A stretch of 64,000 nucleotides of DNA from the NCBI RefSeq assembly GCF_002295065.1, contig NZ_NSGG01000002.1, positions 310,001 to 374,000 on the forward strand, written 5' to 3'. The notes beneath the pieces are model-generated. The model saw only the letters and a list, made by a program, of their open reading frames with translations. It had not been told where the DNA came from and did no database searches. Below are positions 1-8,607 of this stretch, one piece after another. Position 1 is the first letter of the stretch, and each line of letters opens with the position of its first letter. Origin of the DNA: Mesorhizobium sp. WSM3859. Lineage in GTDB: Bacteria; Pseudomonadota; Alphaproteobacteria; Rhizobiales; Rhizobiaceae. The translations under genes and the position numbers were made by a program.

Positions 1-654
1 CGCCCAGTAGCGCAGCGAGGAAATCTCCGACGGCGGCAATTCCTCATGCGGATCGACCAGCGTCGCGAACGTGTAGCGCGCCGGCGTGCGGCCCTTGGTG
101 TCACGCCATTCGCGGCTGGTGTAGGTCTCCAGGCACTGCAGGAAGGACTCTTCCTCGCTCTCCGTCATGCGGGCTAAAGGCAGGAAGCCGATCTTGCGAA
201 TCGAAGCCCATTCGGCGCTGTCCTTGATGTGGACCTCCAGCGCTGGCGCGCGGAACCAGTCGAACAGAAGCCTGGTGAAGCGGTCCCAGACCTTGGACGG
301 GCCGATGCCGAAGAAGATCCCGACCTTGGCCGGAAAAGTCCCGCCGAGGTCCTTGCGGCATTTGTTCAAGGCAAGCTCGAGTTCCGGCAGGGCGTGCTCG
401 TAGAGCTTGCGCTCCGACAGGTCGATCATGGTCTCGACGGTCGGGATCACCCGGTGGCCGCGCGAGCCGGCCAGCAGCGAGGCATAGTAGCCTCGGCTCT
501 GATAGCCGTAATTGTTCGACAGGTTGATCACCTTCGGCCGCTGGCCGCGGAACAGCGCCGGATGAGCGAGATAGTCGCGGTTGGTGATGATCTTGTGGGG
601 CGTGGCCACCTGGTCGAGATCGTTCTGCCTGCCTGTCAGGATAACCCAGGTCAT
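1..654 (-). CDS. RimK-family ATP-grasp protein, N-terminal part (cut by window edge)
   Basis: Only the first 218 codons are present; the frame is open to the left edge. Translation begins MTWVILTGRQNDLDQV and contains NLSNNYGYQSRGYYASLLA, which resembles the RLAN domain found N-terminal to RimK-like ATP-grasp ligases. The ATP-grasp part should lie outside the window. RimK-type enzymes form amide or peptide bonds using ATP through an acyl phosphate; the substrate of this subgroup is not known to me. The start ATG lies 4 bases after the stop of the GNAT-C39 gene, so the two are almost certainly co-transcribed. The pairing suggests a peptide-modifying or peptide-synthesising role (inference). 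Confidence 0.8.
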   Translation of the reverse strand, partial: MTWVILTGRQNDLDQVATPHKIITNRDYLAHPALFRGQRPKVINLSNNYGYQSRGYYASLLAGSRGHRVIPTVETMIDLSERKLYEHALPELELALNKCRKDLGGTFPAKVGIFFGIGPSKVWDRFTRLLFDWFRAPALEVHIKDSAEWASIRKIGFLPLARMTESEEESFLQCLETYTSREWRDTKGRTPARYTFATLVDPHEELPPSEISSLRYWA

Positions 655-658
655 TGTC

Positions 659-1756
659 TCAGCGTTTTCCCAGAGTGATGGCGGCGCGCAAGCCGTCGCG
701 GCCGAATTGCGCCATGTTCATGAAAATGTCGTAGGGCACCGGAATGTTCGCGGCATCGAGGATCGTTTCCTGCCTTTCATCCTCGACCCAGGGGTCGTGG
801 ATCAGGATATGGTCGCCATCGTCACCGATGGCCAGCACCCAATGCGGCACCTTCTTGCCGAACATCAGGAAGCCGCTGATCAGCACCACCACCAGCTTGC
901 CCTCTGCCAGGGCGTCGCGGATGTCGCCGATGCCGAAGGGGCGATAATTGACGGGGATGCCGTAAAGCTCGGCGCGGCGGCGGAAATCGACCTGGGCGAG
1001 CTCCATCACCCGGCGCTTGTCCTCGCTCCTCACCGACTGCAGGAACAGCGCGCCGTAGAAGGACACGAATATCTCGGCGGCGAGCCCGCTCTCATAGCCG
1101 GCGACGGCCAGGCCGAAAGGCTCGCAGCCGCCGGGACCCGACATCATGAAGACCGTGGTCGCCTCGCGCCAGAGGCGAATTTCCATGACCGGATCGGGCA
1201 CGAAGCCACGGTCGAAATTCGCCATCGCCATCATCAGGCAGCACGGGCCGCAGGTGAACTCGCAGGTCTGCTGGTAGAACGGCACTTTGGTTGCCGTGGG
1301 CGTGTCGCCGCGCAGCGTCTTTTCGTAGCGCAGCGCGGTCGCGCCATCCTCGTAGTAGTCGGGCTCGCGACCCAATTTCCGATAGCCGGCCTGCTCGTAG
1401 ATACGGATGGCGCGATCATTGTCCTCGCGCACTTCGAGGCGCAGCAACAGACGGTCGTGCTCGAAGGCCGCCTCTTCCGCGGCCGCGAGCAGGAGCCGGC
1501 CAATACCGAGGCGGCCGAAGAAGGGACCGACAGCGATGGAATAGAGCCGAGCCACGCCGCTGCCCTTGCGAAACAGGACCACCGCATAGCCGGCGACACG
1601 GCCCTCGTTTTCGGCCACCAGCATCTCGGCGGTCTCGCGTTCGATGAACTGGCGAAAGGAGCGGCGCGACAGCCTGTCGCCAGGAAACACGGCCTTCTCG
1701 ATGGCGGCGAGGTCATCGACGTCTGACGCGCGGGCCTTGCGGATCTCGGCAGGCAT
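659..1756 (-). CDS. GNAT acetyltransferase fused to C39-like cysteine peptidase
   Basis: This 365-residue protein has two domains. Residues 1-155 are a GNAT N-acetyltransferase (MPAEIRKARASDVDDLAAIE at the start, then the acetyl-CoA loop region FFGRLGIGRLLLAAAEEA). From about residue 165 there is a C39/papain-like peptidase domain, with the candidate nucleophile cysteine in QQTCEFTCGPCCLM and a later WVLAIGDDGDHILIHDPW segment that would supply the histidine and aspartate. There is no ABC-transporter domain, so this is not a bacteriocin exporter. It is the first gene of a pair with the RimK-like ligase, 4 bases apart. The combination of acetylation, cleavage and ligation points to small-peptide chemistry, but the substrate is unknown. 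Confidence 0.85.
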   Translation of the reverse strand: MPAEIRKARASDVDDLAAIEKAVFPGDRLSRRSFRQFIERETAEMLVAENEGRVAGYAVVLFRKGSGVARLYSIAVGPFFGRLGIGRLLLAAAEEAAFEHDRLLLRLEVREDNDRAIRIYEQAGYRKLGREPDYYEDGATALRYEKTLRGDTPTATKVPFYQQTCEFTCGPCCLMMAMANFDRGFVPDPVMEIRLWREATTVFMMSGPGGCEPFGLAVAGYESGLAAEIFVSFYGALFLQSVRSEDKRRVMELAQVDFRRRAELYGIPVNYRPFGIGDIRDALAEGKLVVVLISGFLMFGKKVPHWVLAIGDDGDHILIHDPWVEDERQETILDAANIPVPYDIFMNMAQFGRDGLRAAITLGKR

Positions 1757-1963
1757 GCGGGCTTGGGAGAACCTCGATTGGGTTTAAGAAACGGCCCCGG
1801 TGGATGCGTCGCGAATACTGGCCGAAGCGCCAGTATTCATCAAGCGCTATCGCTCCTTGATTAGGGCCGAATTGTGACAGTTTCCGCGGCCGCAGCAAAG
1901 GGCCAAGCGTTTGAACAGAATTGCTGTTCAAGCGACTGCCGGCCGCCGAAAAACGCAGCCGGT

Positions 1964-2758
1964 TCAGCTTGATATGCCGGCCAGCAGCTGGCCATAGGCG
2001 CTCTTTGCGACGTCCGACAGGCGCTCCGGCGGCAATGAGCCGACGACCGCGCAGGCATAGCCCTTGTCGAGCCAATAGACTGCTGCCGGTCCGCCCGCCT
2101 CGGCCGCGTAGGTGCCCTTGGATGTCTCCGACGATTCGGCGGTGACGTAGAGCGAGATGCGCTCCCCCTTGGCGTCTTCATAAAGCAGCATCGCCGCCTT
2201 GCCTTGCTCACCGGCAGGCAACAGCCGGCCGCCGACCAGCTCGAACCCCTCGGCCGCAAGATCGGGCGCGACCAGCTTCAGCCCGACACGGTTCGACAGC
2301 CAGGTCTGGAGATGGTCCTTGTCGCTCGCCGGGACTTCGACGGCGTGGCGCTTCTCGGCAGCGTAGGTGACATGTGCGGCGATCGCCTGCTCGGCGAGTT
2401 GGTCGTCGCCGTCGCCGCCACGGGCGATGCTGTCGACACCGGCGACATAGCCGCCGAGCCCGCCGACTGCGAGCATCACGGCCGCGGCGGCCGACAGCCA
2501 CCAGCGCGAGCGCCAGGCCGATGCTTTTGCAGGCGCCTCGCCGAGCACGACCTGCCGCAGCCTCGCCGGCACCGGCTCGTCCATCACGCCCGCCAAGGCG
2601 GCTCGCATGGCGGCGCGGTCGGCAATGTAGCGCGTGGACTTCGCCTTCATCTCGGGATTGGCCTCGAGCCAGGCGTCATAGGCCATGCGCTCCTCGCCCG
2701 GCAGCTCGCCGTCGAGGGCCATATGGATATCGCGTTCGGAAAAATCGCGGCGGGTCAT
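1964..2758 (-). CDS. anti-sigma factor, membrane-anchored
   Basis: 264 residues. The cytoplasmic N-terminal part (MTRRDFSERDIHMALDGELP) is typical of short anti-sigma domains; one transmembrane segment follows at about residues 88-110 (WWLSAAAAVMLAVGGLGGYV), then an extracytoplasmic domain of about 150 residues. I see no HxxxCxxC zinc motif, so it is not an obvious ZAS-type anti-sigma factor. Its start overlaps the sigma factor stop by 4 bases (ATGA), indicating translational coupling and equal dosage. By analogy with other ECF pairs it should hold the sigma factor at the membrane until an envelope signal releases it (inference). Confidence 0.85.
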   Translation of the reverse strand: MTRRDFSERDIHMALDGELPGEERMAYDAWLEANPEMKAKSTRYIADRAAMRAALAGVMDEPVPARLRQVVLGEAPAKASAWRSRWWLSAAAAVMLAVGGLGGYVAGVDSIARGGDGDDQLAEQAIAAHVTYAAEKRHAVEVPASDKDHLQTWLSNRVGLKLVAPDLAAEGFELVGGRLLPAGEQGKAAMLLYEDAKGERISLYVTAESSETSKGTYAAEAGGPAAVYWLDKGYACAVVGSLPPERLSDVAKSAYGQLLAGISS

Positions 2759-3273
2759 TTCTCGACGATCCTTATCGAGCGGCGACGCGATGTGTCGTCG
2801 AGCAATCCTCGCAATTCCTCGCGGCCGCGCGCGATGCGCGACATCAGCGTGCCGGCCGGCACGCCAAGGATGTTGGCGGCCTCGGCATAGGAAAAGCCCT
2901 CGATGGCGACCATCACCAACGCCGCGCGGCGATCGGGGCTGATCGCCTGCAGGGCATCCATGATCTCGCGCGAGGCGATGGTCTCGACCTGATCGGCGGG
3001 CGCGGCTTGGGCCTCACCGGCTTCGAGGGGCAGCATCGCCGCCTCGCCGCGCCGGTTGACCTTGCGCATCTGGTCGATGAACAAGTGATGCATGATCGTA
3101 AACAGCCACCTCCGGGGGCTTTCTCCAGTCTGCCAGTTGTCGAGCCGCACAAGCGCCCGCTCCAGGCAGTCCTGGACAAGGTCGTCGGCGGAATCGCGGT
3201 CGCGCAGCAGCGAGCGCGCATAGCGCCGCAACCGCGGTATTTCGCTCAGGATCGCTGCCTTCTTGTCGTCCAT
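2755..3273 (-). CDS. ECF-family RNA polymerase sigma factor
   Basis: 172 residues, the usual ECF length. Region 2 spans about residues 12-80 (SLLRDRDSADDLVQDCLERA, then WLFTIMHHLFIDQMRK). Region 4 spans about residues 110-160 with a helix-turn-helix (GFSYAEAANILGVPAGTLMS). Regions 1 and 3 are absent, as expected. It is the first gene of a two-gene operon with its overlapping membrane anti-sigma factor. The signal and regulon cannot be read from the sequence; I looked upstream for a GGAAC-type autoregulated promoter and did not find a convincing one. Confidence 0.93.
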   Translation of the reverse strand: MDDKKAAILSEIPRLRRYARSLLRDRDSADDLVQDCLERALVRLDNWQTGESPRRWLFTIMHHLFIDQMRKVNRRGEAAMLPLEAGEAQAAPADQVETIASREIMDALQAISPDRRAALVMVAIEGFSYAEAANILGVPAGTLMSRIARGREELRGLLDDTSRRRSIRIVEK

Positions 3274-3432
3274 GACCGCTTGTTTCGTGGTCGCTTTCCA
3301 TCCCGATAGAACGCGCCTTCTGGGCGCGGTGCAAGCAGTCAGCGCGAAGCGGCCGAACCGCTGCGATTACCCAAGCACGTGGATAACGCGGGCGCAGGCC
3401 GGCTTATTCCCGCTTATCAAGGAGAAAGCCAA

Positions 3433-3846
3433 TTATTTCAAATCGGTCAGCAGGAAATCATTACCCTTGTAAAGCAGCGGAACATCGAGCGTCTTGGCGC
3501 ATGCATAGGCAAAGCAGTCGCCGAGGTTCAGATCAGCCTGGTGATCGACGGCCTTGCCGTAACGAGCGCTGGCGTCGATGGCACGCGAACCGATCTCGTC
3601 GCCGATCGGCAGACTTTCCGCGCCGATTTCCGTGACCAGCTGATCCACCAGATCGCGAGCCTTGAGGAGAGCTTCGGCCGTCGGCTTGCGCGAACCCGCG
3701 CCGGCTCGCGCCAGAGCCTGGGTCGCCTCAAACCGGACCATCGCTGAGACGTAGAACTCGACGGGTCCGGAGAGCTGTTTGGACAATTCCTCCCAGCCGG
3801 GTTCCTGGTTGAGGATGGCGACGATCGCCGAAGCGTCGACAAACAT
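3433..3846 (-). CDS. vapC: VapC-family toxin, PIN-domain ribonuclease
   Basis: 137 residues from the chosen ATG. The PIN-domain acidic residues are visible: D4 in FVDASAIVAIL, E40 in VRFEATQAL and D110 in NLGDCFAYACAK; these would bind the Mg2+ used for RNA cleavage. I chose the ATG that shares one base with the stop of the antitoxin gene (TGATG); an in-frame start four codons upstream is possible but would overlap more and add residues before the usual FVDAS beginning. Toxin after antitoxin, translationally coupled, is the normal vapBC arrangement. The target RNA is unknown. Confidence 0.92.
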   Translation of the reverse strand: MFVDASAIVAILNQEPGWEELSKQLSGPVEFYVSAMVRFEATQALARAGAGSRKPTAEALLKARDLVDQLVTEIGAESLPIGDEIGSRAIDASARYGKAVDHQADLNLGDCFAYACAKTLDVPLLYKGNDFLLTDLK

Positions 3847-4088
3847 CAATCTTCCCACATCTCATCGGTGAACTTCTTCATGTCGAAATCGGGATTGGGC
3901 AGACCGATCTTCTTCGCCTCCTCTTGCAGCCTGACGATCCGGACGTGCAGCGGCACCTTGGCGCGATGACGTTCGAGTTCGTGCAGAAGCGCGGTCCGCA
4001 CGGCCTCAGTCTTACTCTGCGCATTCGTCTCGCGCTGCAATTTTGTGGCCAGCGCATCCACTTCATCGTCACGTATGTAGAGCGGCAT
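3846..4088 (-). CDS. vapB: VapB-family antitoxin (Rv0623-like)
   Basis: 80 residues. The N-terminal MPLYIRDDEVDALATKLQ and the TKTEAVR-like helix (SKTEAVRTALLHELER) fit the ribbon-helix-helix DNA-binding half of Rv0623-type VapB antitoxins. The acidic C-terminus (FDMKKFTDEMWED) is the part expected to wrap the toxin active site. It is the first gene of the vapBC operon, and the upstream GAATAT repeats are a likely autoregulatory operator. The pair sits between the ECF operon and a DUF2339 gene with no mobility gene next to it. Confidence 0.92.
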   Translation of the reverse strand: MPLYIRDDEVDALATKLQRETNAQSKTEAVRTALLHELERHRAKVPLHVRIVRLQEEAKKIGLPNPDFDMKKFTDEMWED

Positions 4089-4090
4089 TT

Positions 4091-4133
4091 GAATATCCTC
4101 TCATGAATATTCAATATATGCAACTTCGAATAT
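4091..4133. promoter_or_regulatory. probable VapBC operator
   Basis: Immediately upstream of vapB lie three copies of GAATAT (4091, 4105 and 4128). The outer two extend to GAATATCC in direct orientation, and the middle one forms the palindrome TGAATATTCA at 4104-4113. VapBC complexes normally repress their own promoter by binding such repeats. The AT-rich composition contrasts with the flanking GC-rich DNA. The repeats are seen directly; the operator role is inferred. Confidence 0.45.
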
Positions 4134-4137
4134 CCGG

Positions 4138-6879
4138 TCAAGAAATCTCCCTGCTCTCCCGCGCCGCCCGCGTCAGCAGCCGCTGGTAGAACAGGCCGAT
4201 GCCGATCAGCACTGCGCCGAGGCCGATGAAGGAAAGCGCGCGCAGCACGCCTTCCAACTCCGACATGTCGAAGAGGAAGACCTTCACCACCGCGACCGCG
4301 ATCAGCACCGCGGACGCGATGCGCAGCACCTGCGATTTCAGCCAGACGCCGGCGGTGAGCAGCGCCACGCCGATGACGAGCCAGAGCGCCGAATAGGTGT
4401 AGGTCTCAAGCTGTCCAAGCCCGCTCCACAGGGCGATAAACTCGCCCTTGAACAGGCGGCGCACCGAAAGAGTGGCATAGGCGAAGGCAAGCAGAGCGGC
4501 GATCAGCGCCAACATCGCCGCATACCATCGCGGGCGCTTGTCGCGGACATAGAGCGCCAGCGCGCCGGCGGCGACCGCCGGCAGCAGATAAGCGAGGAAC
4601 AGAAGGTTGAAGACCGGGATCGTGCCGGTCGACTCGTCCGTCAGCAGCGGGTTCAGCACGACGAAATGCTGAATGGCGATGAGGCCCGCCGAGACAACGC
4701 CGGCGGCTATCGAGCCATAGCGCAGAACCGAGCTCGGCGAGCGCATGTCGATGGCGACCAGTATGGCGCCGGCGCCGAGCGCGATCAGCGTGTAGATCGC
4801 CTGTTCGGCAAGGGTCACCGCGCCGGTGTCGATAACACCGCCATGCATGGCATGGCGCACCAGCATGGCGATGGTGAGCAGCGTAAACAGCGCCGAGGCC
4901 GCCTCCATGGCAAGGCGTGCCCGGCCGTTGGTGGTGCGGCCGAGTTGCCAGGCGGCGAAGCCGAAGGCGAGCGCCGGCACGCCATAACCCGGCAGCAGCC
5001 AGTTGAAGACCGGCGTCCTGGACAGGAATTCAGCTCCGACGATGGTCGGATCGAAGGCGACGCGGCAAAGCACCGCGACCGCCGCGCCCACCGCGACCCA
5101 GCCCAGCACGGGGTAAGAGCGCCAGCGCGTGGCGAGCGCCGGCAGAATGGCGGCGGCGCCAAGCAGCACGGTCGTCCAGTCCGAGCCGAAGGCCATGTGC
5201 AGCATCAGCAGGCCGGCCACGCCGGCGCCGCCGAGCGCGAAGGACACGGCCGGGCCGCCCGCCAGCGGCGGCTGCTCGGCGCGCGCGATCCATTCGCCGC
5301 CAATGGCAAAGCCGAGCGTCAGCAGCAGGGCCGGCAGCGCGTAGCGGAGGTCGCGGTCGATATCGCCGAAGGTGAGCCACAGCGCGGTGAGCACCACCAG
5401 CGGAGCAATGACGCCCCAGGCCGCCCAGCAAGCCGCGCGTGTCGGAGCGGTAGCGGCGAAGCGGCGCGCTGCCCAGAAGCCGGCGGCAAGGAAGACCAGG
5501 CCGAGCGCGATGCCGATGCGGAAAGTCAGCGTATCGGCCGACGCCAAAGGCTGAGCGTCCAGCCCGACATCGAGCGCATTGGCGCCGATGGTGGCGGGCG
5601 GGATGATGCCGAGATAGATCAGCACGGTGGCGATGCCGGCGGCGAAGACCAGCGGAAGCGCGCGCGGCCGGTAGAGCGCCACCGCGACCAGCGCAGCCAG
5701 GAGAACCGCGCCGTGCAAGGCATCGCCAGCGCTGGCAAAAGCCGGATCGACGGACAGGTCTAGCGCGCTCAGGGCGATGAAGAAGCCGGGCACGATCGAT
5801 GGCCAGTCGAAGCCTCGCGCCGCTTCGTCGCGGCCAGTGGTCAAGAACGGGGCGACCCAGACCAGGGCAAGCACGGCAAGCGTGGCGAGGCTGATGAACA
5901 GGACGGCGGCGAGGTTCACGTCCGGCGTGTCGACCATGTAGAGTATGGTCCAGATGCCGGTGCCGGCGAAAGCGGCTGCCACGAGCGCCTTCCAGTCGCG
6001 GATGCGGGCGGTTGCCGCGCTCGCCGCAAGCACGATCGCCAGATAGACGAACAGGGCCCAGGGATTGGGCGCCTGCGCTGCCACCAGCGCCGGCGTGACC
6101 ATGGCGCCGACAAGGCCGATGCCGGCCAGCGCCAGGCCATGCACCAGCGAGGCGCTAATGGTGGCGACGCCGATGAGGCCAAGCAGCGCGAAGGCGGTCG
6201 CCGGCCCGATGAAGCCATAGATGCCATGCGCCGCGTAGACCGTGCCGAACAGGATGAAGGCGCCGGCAGCCGTCAGGATCGAGGGGATATAGGCGCCGGC
6301 GGCGCCCTGCACCGGCACCCTGAAGCCGGTGCGGCGGATGAATTCGGCGCCGGCAATCAGCGCCAGGCCGAGGATGCCGGCCATCGTCAGGCGCACGCCA
6401 GGTCCGAAGATGCCGGCCTCGATCGTGTAGCGGATCAGGAACAAGCCGCCCAACGCCAGCGCGATGCCGCCGACCCAGACCGCCCAGCGTGTGCCCAGCG
6501 CCGTCTCGACATCGGTCTGGCGCGCCGCCTTGGCGGGCGCGGGCGTCTCGGCCGCCGAAGGCGAGGCCGCGGCCGACTGGGCCTTCGTCCAGGGGCCGGC
6601 CACGGCCTCGCCTTCGGCGGCCTCGGGCTTTGCGACGACCTCCTCGGCAACGGTCGTGCCGTCGGCCAACGGCGTGACAGGCGCCGCGACTGCCTTGATC
6701 TCTTCGGAAAGACCTTCCTGCGCGGCGTCCACCTTGGGCGCGGACAGCGAAGCTCCCGACTGAACCAGGCCGCGCAGGATGCCGAGCTCGCGCTCGACCA
6801 GCGCGATGCGGTTCTGCTGCCGTGAAACGATGACGAAAAGAGCTATGACTGCGGCAATGGCGATCAGGCTGAAAAACAT
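4138..6879 (-). CDS. DUF2339 polytopic membrane protein
   Basis: 913 residues. It begins with one membrane segment (MFFSLIAIAAVIALFVIV), then a coiled-coil-like stretch and an Ala/Pro/Glu-rich linker to about residue 130, followed by more than twenty hydrophobic segments to the C-terminus. This architecture matches DUF2339 membrane proteins, whose function is unknown. I chose the ATG at 6879 because GAGGG sits about 8 bases upstream and the membrane segment follows at once; an earlier in-frame start would add 16 residues without a clear ribosome site. It appears monocistronic. Hydrophobic repetition makes alternative frames look open here, but none has family features. Confidence 0.85.
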   Translation of the reverse strand: MFFSLIAIAAVIALFVIVSRQQNRIALVERELGILRGLVQSGASLSAPKVDAAQEGLSEEIKAVAAPVTPLADGTTVAEEVVAKPEAAEGEAVAGPWTKAQSAAASPSAAETPAPAKAARQTDVETALGTRWAVWVGGIALALGGLFLIRYTIEAGIFGPGVRLTMAGILGLALIAGAEFIRRTGFRVPVQGAAGAYIPSILTAAGAFILFGTVYAAHGIYGFIGPATAFALLGLIGVATISASLVHGLALAGIGLVGAMVTPALVAAQAPNPWALFVYLAIVLAASAATARIRDWKALVAAAFAGTGIWTILYMVDTPDVNLAAVLFISLATLAVLALVWVAPFLTTGRDEAARGFDWPSIVPGFFIALSALDLSVDPAFASAGDALHGAVLLAALVAVALYRPRALPLVFAAGIATVLIYLGIIPPATIGANALDVGLDAQPLASADTLTFRIGIALGLVFLAAGFWAARRFAATAPTRAACWAAWGVIAPLVVLTALWLTFGDIDRDLRYALPALLLTLGFAIGGEWIARAEQPPLAGGPAVSFALGGAGVAGLLMLHMAFGSDWTTVLLGAAAILPALATRWRSYPVLGWVAVGAAVAVLCRVAFDPTIVGAEFLSRTPVFNWLLPGYGVPALAFGFAAWQLGRTTNGRARLAMEAASALFTLLTIAMLVRHAMHGGVIDTGAVTLAEQAIYTLIALGAGAILVAIDMRSPSSVLRYGSIAAGVVSAGLIAIQHFVVLNPLLTDESTGTIPVFNLLFLAYLLPAVAAGALALYVRDKRPRWYAAMLALIAALLAFAYATLSVRRLFKGEFIALWSGLGQLETYTYSALWLVIGVALLTAGVWLKSQVLRIASAVLIAVAVVKVFLFDMSELEGVLRALSFIGLGAVLIGIGLFYQRLLTRAARESREIS

Positions 6880-7141
6880 GGCGGTTTCCCTCAAAACCAG
6901 ACCAGTCGTGGCCAACAAATGCGGCAACGAGGCGACTGGCTCAAATCAGCGTCTTGCCAATCAACAAGATCGGGCCGGCTAACAAGATCGAGCATGTTTC
7001 GCGGCCGATTGCCAGCAACTTGCCTGGTTATCCAATGGCGGGCCGCCGAGGCTGTCGGCATTGCAGGCGAGATTGCGTGACCTCTGCCCCGAAATACTCG
7101 TGCTAGTTTCGCGCGATCAGAAGGATGCCGTGAGGTGACCG

Positions 7142-7606
7142 ATGCCGCAGCGAAGTGCCGGGCTGCTGATCCACAGACACATAGGCGGTGTGTTCGAATT
7201 TCTGCTCGTCCATCCAGGCGGTCCGTTCTGGGCGCGCAAGGATGAAGGCGCGTGGTCGATCCCGAAGGGACTGATCGCCGACGGTGAGGATGAGCTCAAA
7301 GCCGCCAAACGGGAAGCCGAGGAGGAGCTCGGCGTCGCCATCGACGGCGACTTCCGGCCGCTCGGCAGCTATCGACAGCCGGGCGGCAAGATCGTGGTGG
7401 CGTGGAGCGTCGAGGCCGATGTCGACACAAACGCAATCAAGAGCACCATGTTCACCATGGAGTGGCCGCCGAAATCGGGAAAGATGAAGGCGTTCCCCGA
7501 AGTGGATCGGGCCGGCTGGTTTTCGTTGCCCGAAGCTGGGCTCAAGATCCTCAAGGGCCAGCGCCCCATGCTCGATGATTTCCTGGAGCGGCGCGGCGCC
7601 GAGTAG
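7142..7606 (+). CDS. NUDIX-domain hydrolase
   Basis: 154 residues. The full Nudix box G-x5-E-x7-REUxEExGU is present at residues 43-65 (GLIADGED, then KREAEEELGV), so the metal-binding glutamates are intact. SAGLLIHRHI and the GPFWARKDEGAWSIPKG segment resemble the subgroup acting on diadenosine or nucleotide substrates, but the substrate is not certain. A GAGGTGA ribosome site precedes the ATG. It is convergent with recO, 13 bases away, so the two may share a short bidirectional termination region. Confidence 0.9.
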   Translation: MPQRSAGLLIHRHIGGVFEFLLVHPGGPFWARKDEGAWSIPKGLIADGEDELKAAKREAEEELGVAIDGDFRPLGSYRQPGGKIVVAWSVEADVDTNAIKSTMFTMEWPPKSGKMKAFPEVDRAGWFSLPEAGLKILKGQRPMLDDFLERRGAE

Positions 7607-7619
7607 GCGCTTGCCTCTG

Positions 7620-8378
7620 CTATCCGGCCTCGCCGGCAATCGCCTTCACTGCCGCATGATGCCGGCGCAGCGCGGCGAGGAAGCCGGCGCGGGCATCGGG
7701 CGGCTCGAGGCCGCGCGGCTCGTAAACATGGCGGCTGAAGAAGAAGCCACTCAGCCGGAAGGCGTCCTCGAGCGCCGCCGCGTCGGCGCGCAGGCCGGAG
7801 CCGCGCTGCAGGAAGGCGGGCAGCGCCAGCATCTTGTCGTGCCAGGCCGCACCCGCGGCGCGAGACACGGCGCGGCCGGATTTCGGCGAGACATAGGCGA
7901 GGTCCTGCCTGGAGCCGGTCGCCGCGCATTGGCTGAGGTCGAGGCCGAAGCCCAGTTCGTCGAGGATGAGCAGCTCGAAGCGCGCCACCAACTCGCCCGC
8001 CGCCTCGGCATCGCTGAGATGGGCAATCATCACGGCAAGCGCCTCATAGAGGCCGCCATGGGCATCGCGCTCGGGCAGGAGCCTGAGATGCGCGGCCATG
8101 GTCTGCAGGCCGTAGACGGCGATCGCGCTGTCCATGAGCCGCGCGGCATTCATCTCGATCGCCTCGGCCTGGAAGATGCCGAGATGCTCGTCGAGCCGCG
8201 CCCGCCACAAGAGATCGACGCGGTTGCCGGGCTGCAGCACCGGCTGCTGCTTGCGCGAGCGCCCTCCCCGCACCAGGCCGAGATGGCGGCCATGGGTGCG
8301 CGTCATCACCTCGAGGATGGCGCTGGTTTCGCCATGCCTGCGAGTGCCGAGAACGATTCCCTCGTCGCGCCATTCCAT
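7620..8378 (-). CDS. recO: DNA repair protein RecO
   Basis: 252 residues, normal length. The N-terminal OB-fold begins [19 protein letters not shown] with [14 protein letters not shown]; the helical C-terminal domain contains [11 protein letters not shown]. RecO loads RecA onto SSB-coated DNA with RecR in the RecFOR pathway and anneals complementary strands. The zinc-binding cysteines found in some RecO proteins are not visible. It is on the same strand as era and rnc further along, as in many Rhizobiales, but here it is separated from them by a plus-strand CPBP gene and a phosphotransferase gene. Confidence 0.95.
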   Translation of the reverse strand: MEWRDEGIVLGTRRHGETSAILEVMTRTHGRHLGLVRGGRSRKQQPVLQPGNRVDLLWRARLDEHLGIFQAEAIEMNAARLMDSAIAVYGLQTMAAHLRLLPERDAHGGLYEALAVMIAHLSDAEAAGELVARFELLILDELGFGLDLSQCAATGSRQDLAYVSPKSGRAVSRAAGAAWHDKMLALPAFLQRGSGLRADAAALEDAFRLSGFFFSRHVYEPRGLEPPDARAGFLAALRRHHAAVKAIAGEAG

Positions 8379-8607
8379 GAGCGGAGCTTTTCACCTGTTG
8401 GGCGGCGAAATCAAGATTTGGTCCGGCCCATGTCGTGAGACTGCTGCCACTGCAAAATATCGGAATTTTCTCAGAAAGCGTTCGGGATTTCGCGGTCGCG
8501 CGGGCGCCAAATACAGACGCGTGACCGGATGGCCGGCGCAGACCGCCGAAATGTCGACCTCGCGGGCGGGCGACTTTTCGCAACGATGGCCCGATGCGAG
8601 ATTCGAC

